Assembly: GCA_025357175.1 (NCBI GenBank)
Contig: JANXPS010000166.1
Location: 1-11,209 of the forward strand
DNA: 11,209 bases
Origin: Deltaproteobacteria bacterium
GTDB lineage: Bacteria; Desulfobacterota; Deferrimicrobia; Deferrimicrobiales; Deferrimicrobiaceae
Direction of reading: 5' to 3'
The first letter of the stretch is position 1. Each line of letters opens with the position of its first letter. Made by a program: the position numbers and the translations under genes. The notes under the pieces are model-generated. The model was not told the DNA's origin, made no database searches, and was given only the letters and a program-made list of their open reading frames with translations. Below are positions 6,641 through 11,209 of the stretch, one piece after another.

Positions 6641-7834
6641 CTAGAAATCTTCGCGCCGCAACGGAATGCGGACGGTGACCGTCGTCCCCTGCCCGACCAC
6701 GCTGTCGATCGCGATCCGCCCGTGGTGTTGTTCCACGATCTGGCGAGTGATCGCCAGGCCGAGCCCGGTCCCGCTTGTCCTGGTCGTGAAAAACGGTTCG
6801 AATATCTTTTCTAGATGCTCGGGCGGAATCCCCGCACCGTTGTCGGCAAAAACCATATTAACGAATTCTTCTTCGTCGACAAACGTCTTCACGACGAGCT
6901 TGCCGTCGTCCTGCATCGCAGCCCCCGCGTTGAGGATCAGGTTGATCGCAACCTGGCGCAGCTGATCGCCGTCCGCCATCAGTTCGGGAAGGTCCGCGGA
7001 GAACTCCTTGACGATCGAAACATGGTGCATGTCCGTGTGGTTGGCCGCGAAGTTGACGATCTGGTCCAGAAGCGCGTTGATGTCTAGCCCTTCGAGCGCC
7101 GGCTTGGGCGTGCGGGCATAGCTGAGCAGATTCTGGACGATCTTCTTGCACCGTTTGCTCTCCCGCTTGATCTCGCTGATGTATTTGTAGTTGGGGTCGT
7201 CCGGGGAGAGTTTTCCTTCCATATGGCTCGCGAACCCGAGAATGACGCCGAGCGGGTTGTTGATCTCGTGCGCCACCCCAGACGATAGGATGCCGAGAGA
7301 CGCCATCTTTCCCTGCTGGGCCAGATTGGCTTCCATCTCGCGATTCTGCCGGATGATCGCGGTCATGCGGTTGAACGCCGAAGCGAGTTCGCCTAGTTCG
7401 TCGTTGGTGTCCACGTCCATCTTTTCATCAAGCCGTCCCCGCCGCACTTTCCGGATCACATCCGTCATGTGACCGATCGGCCCGGTGAGAATTTTCGACG
7501 CATAATTGACCAGAAGCGCGGAAACGATCGCCGAAAGCACGACGAGCAGCGCCATCGTGCCGAGGATCCGGCCGGAAATCTTGTTGGCCTCGCGATAGAA
7601 CTCGTCCTCGTAGGAGCCGACCGCCACGATCCAGTCCCAGGGCGCGAAATACTCGTATCGGACGATCTTCATGCGAGGCTTCCGGTCGTCGCGGTTTTTC
7701 CACGGGTAGTGGATCCACCCGTGTTTTTTCTCGCACATTTCGCGGATGAATCGATGGCCGATGAGGTCGCGCGACTGGAGGATGTTCTGTCCTTCGGCGT
7801 TCGGGTGGACGACCAGGTTCCCCTTCGAGTCCAT
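6641..7834 (-). CDS. C-terminal part of the sensor kinase: partial second Cache, HAMP, HisKA, HATPase
   Basis: This is the piece after the amber codon, from the first available ATG (7832-7834) onward, 397 aa. It holds the latter part of the second Cache domain (WDW at 66-68), a membrane helix (about 90-110), HAMP (about 111-163), the H-box SSGVAHEINNPLG with phosphoacceptor H189, the N-box NLILNAGAAM (298-307), G1 DNGAGIP (331-337) and G2 GTGLGLAI (355-362). All kinase motifs are intact. If translated alone from this ATG it would lack the first membrane helix and most of the sensor. No Shine-Dalgarno sequence precedes the ATG, and no ATG, GTG or TTG lies between the amber codon and it, so independent expression would need reinitiation. 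Confidence 0.8.
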   Translation of the reverse strand: MDSKGNLVVHPNAEGQNILQSRDLIGHRFIREMCEKKHGWIHYPWKNRDDRKPRMKIVRYEYFAPWDWIVAVGSYEDEFYREANKISGRILGTMALLVVLSAIVSALLVNYASKILTGPIGHMTDVIRKVRRGRLDEKMDVDTNDELGELASAFNRMTAIIRQNREMEANLAQQGKMASLGILSSGVAHEINNPLGVILGFASHMEGKLSPDDPNYKYISEIKRESKRCKKIVQNLLSYARTPKPALEGLDINALLDQIVNFAANHTDMHHVSIVKEFSADLPELMADGDQLRQVAINLILNAGAAMQDDGKLVVKTFVDEEEFVNMVFADNGAGIPPEHLEKIFEPFFTTRTSGTGLGLAITRQIVEQHHGRIAIDSVVGQGTTVTVRIPLRREDF

Positions 7835-7960
7835 GCAGTAGATGTAGCCCGTGTCCCCGACTTTCTTGCTCTTGATCTTCTCTCTCAGTTCCGCGAAGGA
7901 GCGACGCTCGAATGCGACGTCCTCGTAGGTTTCCTCGACATAACCACCGGCGGCGATGAT

Positions 7961-8608
7961 CTAGTCCCACTCACGAAAATAGCGATAGGCCACCACTTTT
8001 TTACGGGGAACCTTGTCCCCGAGGATCGCGTTTCGCCAGGGATAGGTGATGTACAGGACTTCACCAGGCTTCGACTTGAGCGCATTGGCGCACATCTCCC
8101 GGATGAAGTACCGTCCGTTCTCGTCCTTTTCGTTGAAGACGTTCTGGTCCTGGCGGGCGATATGGGCCACGAGCTTTCCCTTGGTGGTCATCGCGTAGAT
8201 GTAGCCCGTTTCCCCGACGTTCACATGGGTCAGCGCCTTACGGGCCTCCCTGCGCGCCGTCAGGGTGTCCACCTTCCCATCACGAGTCTGGTTTTCCTCG
8301 GCGCGCACCAGGTTGTACGAGAGGTTGACGAGCGTTGCCAGTTCCTTGTTGAAACTGCCCTGCTTGTCCTGCTTGTAAACCTGGAACTGCTGGTAATGGG
8401 AGTTGATCAGGTCGAGCGTAAAACCGGCCATGTGCTCCAGGTCATCCTTGCTGGTCTGGGTTATGCCCAGGTAGGCCTGCTGCGTGGCGATGGAGCCGAC
8501 GACGCCCCCGACGACGAGAATCGGGATGATGACCAACGGCATGACCATGACGGTCATCTTCCACCGGAGCTTCAGGTTGTTCACAAAACCGAAAAGATAT
8601 CGATGCAT
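7961..8608 (-). CDS. N-terminal part of the sensor kinase: membrane anchor and first Cache domain
   Basis: This 215-aa piece ends at the premature TAG. It contains a membrane helix (18-42), a helical stretch (about 50-130, including LDLINSHYQQFQVYKQ) and the core Cache fold with VGETGYIYAM (131-140) and a YPWRN segment matching HYPWKN in the second copy. Made alone it would be a membrane-anchored ligand-binding domain with no signalling output. The frame is open upstream to an ATG at 8692, but that longer start would precede a Cys- and Pro-rich stretch unlike the family and would sit inside the divergent promoter region, so the ATG at 8608 is preferred. Confidence 0.75.
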   Translation of the reverse strand: MHRYLFGFVNNLKLRWKMTVMVMPLVIIPILVVGGVVGSIATQQAYLGITQTSKDDLEHMAGFTLDLINSHYQQFQVYKQDKQGSFNKELATLVNLSYNLVRAEENQTRDGKVDTLTARREARKALTHVNVGETGYIYAMTTKGKLVAHIARQDQNVFNEKDENGRYFIREMCANALKSKPGEVLYITYPWRNAILGDKVPRKKVVAYRYFREWD

Positions 8609-8664
8609 CAAGCAACAATCACGGAAGCGGGTTATCCTGTCAATAGGCGGAATCAGGCACCCGG

Positions 8665-8693
8665 TTGACTGCGGTCCGCAAAACGGAAACAAT
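8665..8693 (+). promoter_or_regulatory. Possible sigma-70 promoter of the gsp operon with an internal palindrome
   Basis: TTGACT (8665-8670), a 17-bp spacer and AACAAT (8688-8693) give 5/6 and 4/6 matches to the -35 and -10 consensus. The predicted start is near 8700, 26 nt before the gspC ATG. The perfect palindrome TGCGGTCCGCA (8670-8680) lies between the boxes and could be a repressor site. On the other strand TTGACA (8643-8638) could serve as a -35 for the kinase gene, but the -10 17 bp away (GATTGT) is poor. Confidence 0.35.
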
Positions 8694-8725
8694 GTTCAGT
8701 TACGTATTCTTACTATGGAGCCTGG

Positions 8726-9631
8726 ATGCAACGATCGGCATTTTATGGTGTGGTATGCCTTGCGCTGATCCTGACGGCTTCGGCAGCCGCGGTTTCCGTC
8801 ACGCGCTACCTTTCGGCGCGACTTTATGCCCCGCCCCGCGCCACCGCAATCCGGGCGCCGAACGTCAACGAGCTCCCGGAACCCGGGATTCCGCCCGACA
8901 AATGGACCAATGTTTTTTCCCCTTCCTCCGGCATGACCCCGTCCGTCAAGAGCGACAAGGGGAAGGATGTCAAGGAAGCCCCGAAATCGATCTATGCGCT
9001 GGTCGGTACGATCTCGTCGGCCGACGTTTCCGCCGCCAGGGCCATTCTCTGGTCCGAGGGCATGAAGGAACCGCGTCTTTTCCGCACGAAACAGGAGATC
9101 GAACCGGGCATCACGCTTGTCAAGATAGAACGCGACGCCGTGTGGCTGATGCGCGGGAAGATTCGCGAGAAACTTGAATTGCTGCCGGTCGGCTCGAAGG
9201 TCCGGATCGCTGCCGCCCCGGCCGCGCCCGGCGCCTCGATCGGGGCCGCCGGCGCATCCGCTTCCCCGGTCCCGGGAGGCGGTCCCGACATCCGTGTCAC
9301 CCGGATCGGCGAAAACACCTTTTCGATGGACGAAGCGGGGCTGACCCAGCTGACAACCAACTTCAACCAGTTCATGACCCAGGTACGGCTTATCCCTTAT
9401 TTCGAGGGCAACAAGAATTCCGGCTACCGGATCGCGGCGATCAGGCCCGGAACCGCCTTTGAAAAACTGGGGTTCATCGGTGGCGATGTCATTCAGGCTG
9501 TCAACAACGTCGAACTGACCAGCCCCGAGCGACTGTTCACGATTTTCCAGAACTTGAAGGATGAAAAACGCGTTTCCGTCAACGTCCTGCGGACGGGGTC
9601 GAAAACGACGCTCACATACGAAATCCGATGA
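8726..9631 (+). CDS. gspC: Type II secretion inner-membrane protein GspC with PDZ domain
   Basis: The 301-aa product has the bitopic GspC layout: a short N-terminus, one membrane helix (about 7-27), and a Pro-rich periplasmic linker. The homology region follows at about 89-163 (SIYALVGTISS, then GITLVKIERDAVWLMRGKIREKLELL), which in T2SS binds the N0 domain of the secretin. An Ala/Gly/Pro linker spans about 164-187, and a C-terminal PDZ domain about 205-301 (GYRIAAIRPGTAFEKLGFIGGDVIQAVNNVEL). PDZ rather than a coiled coil is the common variant. GspC links the inner-membrane platform to the outer-membrane channel. GGAG (8717-8720) lies 5 nt before the ATG. The gene heads a gsp operon, with gspD starting 14 nt after its TGA, and is divergent from the sensor kinase gene. 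Confidence 0.92.
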   Translation: MQRSAFYGVVCLALILTASAAAVSVTRYLSARLYAPPRATAIRAPNVNELPEPGIPPDKWTNVFSPSSGMTPSVKSDKGKDVKEAPKSIYALVGTISSADVSAARAILWSEGMKEPRLFRTKQEIEPGITLVKIERDAVWLMRGKIREKLELLPVGSKVRIAAAPAAPGASIGAAGASASPVPGGGPDIRVTRIGENTFSMDEAGLTQLTTNFNQFMTQVRLIPYFEGNKNSGYRIAAIRPGTAFEKLGFIGGDVIQAVNNVELTSPERLFTIFQNLKDEKRVSVNVLRTGSKTTLTYEIR

Positions 9632-9645
9632 CCTGGAGACCCTTG

Positions 9646-11209
9646 ATGAAAAAGATTCTGCTCCTGCTCGCCGCGTTGGCGATTCTATTTCCGGCCGGCA
9701 AAGCGGTCGCCGCAGAAGAGCGCGCCGCCACAATCGTCGTGGAAGAGGGGCAGTCGCTCGTCCGCATACTCCGGTCACGCGGCGTCACCGGGAAAGAGAT
9801 GGCGAAGTACTTCGGGGCAGTCAAGGCCATCAATCCCGACATGAAAAGCATCGATCGGATCCAACCCGGCGATACGATCACACTGCCGACCGCGGCCTAT
9901 TTCCGGACACGGCCTCCGGCTGGAGATATCTACGGGAAACCGGTCCTGACGGCGTCCACCGCACCCGCCGACAGGATGGCCCAGGAAAACGTCTCGCCTG
10001 CGATGCCCGCCGGCGTACCGGCATCATCAGTGCCGGTCGGCGACAACTCGTCATCTCCGGCGCTTCCGCCCCCCGACAACGCAGTCAAACCGGTGGCAGC
10101 CGACATCAAGGAATCGCCTGTTGCCGCCTCCCCTTCAAAAAAAGCGGCGCGGTCCAACGTCTTCCTGTCCATGGACTTCACGGACGTTGACCTTCCGGTC
10201 CTCATCAAGTTCATCAGCGAGCAGACCAGGCGCAACTTCATCTTCGACGAGCGGGTGGCCGGAAAGATCACGATCATATCCCCACGCAAGGTCAGCCTCG
10301 ACGAGGCGTATGACGTATTCATCTCCGTCCTCCAGGTCAAGGGCTTCACGACGATCGAGCAGGGCAACGCGATCAAGATCGTCCCGCTCAGTGGGGCGAA
10401 ACAGGAAAACCTTCCCAACGCAAAGGATCCGGACGGTGGTTCCGTCTCCGAGTTCGTGACCCGCCTGGTACCCCTGCAATACGTCGATTCGCCCGAAATC
10501 GTGCAATTGCTCACGCCGATGATGTCGAAGGACGGCCTGATCACCTCGTTCCCGTCTTCGAACACGCTCATCCTGATCGACTCAAGGGCCAACATCGACC
10601 GGCTGGTCCGAATCCTGTCCGAAATCGACACCGAAGGCGCAACAAGCATGCTCCGGATCATTCCGCTCAAGAACGCCAACTGCGTCGAGATCGGGAAGAC
10701 CGTCGAATCCATCTACCAGGAAACGGCCGCCGCTCCGGGGGCACAGCCCGCCGGCAGGTCGCGACGGGTGAAGACCTCCAAGGGCGGACATGGGGGGGGG
10801 CCGCTAAAGGTCATACCCGACATCCGGACAAACAGCATCATCGTCCTTACCGGCAAGGAACAGATGGCCGACATCGAGGATCTCATCTCGAAGCTCGACA
10901 TCATCGCTCCGTCAAACACCGGCAAAATCAACGTCTATTATCTTGAAAACGCCGACGCCGAAGAGATGGCCAAGGTGCTCGCCAACCTCGCAGAGAAGCG
11001 TGGCGCGGTAGCACCGGCCGCCACGGGCCTACCGGCTACGATCAAGGGCGTCATCGCGGCCGAACTCGAGGGCGGCGTAAAGATCACCGCCGACAAGGCC
11101 ACCAACGCCCTGATCATCATCGCTTCCGGAAACGACTACCAGACCCTCGTTGATGTGGTCAAAAAACTCGATATCAGGCGCAGACAGGTTTATGTCGAGG
11201 CGCTGATCA
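9646..11209 (+). CDS. gspD: Type II secretion secretin GspD with N-terminal LysM-like module, cut by the window end
   Basis: 521 codons are present; the gene runs off the right edge. A signal peptide covers residues 1-23 (hydrophobic core LLLLAALAILF, cleavage likely after AVAA). A LysM-like module occupies about 29-81 (VVEEGQSLVRIL, then AINPDMKSIDRIQPGDTITLP). A Pro/Ala/Ser linker (about 90-170) follows, then N0 (about 173-248, MDFTDVDLPVLIKFISEQT), N1 (about 270-330), N2 (about 335-425) and N3 (about 429-515), ending at RRRQVYVEAL. The membrane-spanning secretin domain lies beyond the window. GspD multimers form the outer-membrane gate of type II secretion, and N0 contacts GspC, encoded just upstream. 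TGGAGA (9634-9639) precedes the ATG. A run of nine G residues (10792-10800, residues 383-385) lies in the N2 loop. The LysM-like part is called by pattern only and is less certain than the rest. Confidence 0.92.
   Translation, partial: MKKILLLLAALAILFPAGKAVAAEERAATIVVEEGQSLVRILRSRGVTGKEMAKYFGAVKAINPDMKSIDRIQPGDTITLPTAAYFRTRPPAGDIYGKPVLTASTAPADRMAQENVSPAMPAGVPASSVPVGDNSSSPALPPPDNAVKPVAADIKESPVAASPSKKAARSNVFLSMDFTDVDLPVLIKFISEQTRRNFIFDERVAGKITIISPRKVSLDEAYDVFISVLQVKGFTTIEQGNAIKIVPLSGAKQENLPNAKDPDGGSVSEFVTRLVPLQYVDSPEIVQLLTPMMSKDGLITSFPSSNTLILIDSRANIDRLVRILSEIDTEGATSMLRIIPLKNANCVEIGKTVESIYQETAAAPGAQPAGRSRRVKTSKGGHGGGPLKVIPDIRTNSIIVLTGKEQMADIEDLISKLDIIAPSNTGKINVYYLENADAEEMAKVLANLAEKRGAVAPAATGLPATIKGVIAAELEGGVKITADKATNALIIIASGNDYQTLVDVVKKLDIRRRQVYVEALI

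Larger units (their letters stand above)
6641..8608 (-). pseudogene. Tandem-Cache sensor histidine kinase, interrupted by an in-frame TAG
   Basis: Read through, this is one 655-codon histidine kinase. It has a membrane helix (about 18-42), a first Cache-like sensory domain (about 45-225, GYIY at 135-138), a second one (about 226-335, GYIY at 254-257), a membrane helix (about 348-368), HAMP, dimerisation and ATPase domains. Codon 216 (7961-7963) is TAG. The frame on both sides is the same and the protein similarity continues without a gap. The first copy reads YFREWD-stop-IIAAGGY where the second reads YFAPWDWIVAVGSY, so the lost residue is almost surely Trp (TGG to TAG, one base). Cache domains of this kind bind small ligands, often carboxylates, in the periplasm. 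Either the kinase is a recent pseudogene, or the base is a sequencing error, or a suppressor reads it. The start at 8606-8608 gives a short basic N-terminus before the first helix; no Shine-Dalgarno sequence is evident, so the start is uncertain. Confidence 0.85.

Noticed and set aside
7961..7963. Pyrrolysine or other programmed recoding at the kinase TAG
   Set aside because: TAG is a frequent normal stop codon in this window, the residue expected is Trp from the internal repeat, and no recoding hairpin is obvious after it.
7469..8668. 399-codon open frame on the plus strand opposite the kinase
   Set aside because: It mirrors the kinase gene in the antisense frame, is rich in Asp/Val/Arg as expected of GC-rich shadows, has no domain, and runs over clear histidine-kinase motifs on the other strand.
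8696..9778. 360-codon minus-strand frame opposite gspC
   Set aside because: Arg/Gly-rich shadow of gspC; the plus strand encodes the GspC homology region and a PDZ domain.

Overview
The window looks like chromosomal DNA of a GC-rich, Gram-negative, metabolically versatile bacterium. The best guess is a deltaproteobacterium (Desulfobacterota or Geobacter-like). This rests on the high GC content, a type II secretion (T2SS) operon start, a Cache-type sensor kinase paired with a sigma-54 activator, an oxalate/formate-antiporter-family (OFA) permease, and a TMTC-like membrane protein with TPRs. No mobile element, CRISPR array or rRNA was seen. The taxonomic call is inference.

Layout. Positions 37-189 hold two tRNA genes, tRNA-Gln(CUG) and tRNA-Glu(CUC), on the plus strand. 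A strong GNRA-loop hairpin terminator (200-231) follows and abuts the stop codon of the convergent TMTC-like gene (231-1751, minus). Upstream of that gene is a minus-strand cluster, read from right to left: a 63-aa cysteine-rich protein (4827-5018), a 133-aa two-helix membrane protein (4383-4784), a 365-aa polytopic membrane protein of no family I recognise (3281-4378), and an OFA-family MFS permease (1876-3252). Gaps are 42, 4 and 28 nt, so they read as one operon. It is headed by a near-consensus sigma-54 promoter (5064-5079) with a perfect 7+7 bp palindrome just upstream (5099-5115).

Immediately upstream, on the same strand, lie the likely regulators: an NtrC-type sigma-54 response regulator (5231-6637) and a tandem-Cache histidine kinase (6641-8608). 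The simplest model is that the kinase senses a small extracellular ligand, probably a carboxylate, and phosphorylates the regulator. The regulator would then bind the palindrome and switch on the transport operon. The kinase reading frame is broken by a single in-frame TAG at 7961-7963, exactly where the second Cache copy has the Trp of a Trp-Asp-Trp motif, so the system may be inactive in this strain or the base may be an error.

Divergently, from 8726 on the plus strand, gspC and the start of gspD open a type II secretion operon. The GspD has a LysM-like module ahead of its N0 domain and a nine-G tract inside its N2 region. The window ends inside gspD. The most interesting part is the sigma-54-controlled four-gene membrane cluster, in which three of the four products have no function I can name.
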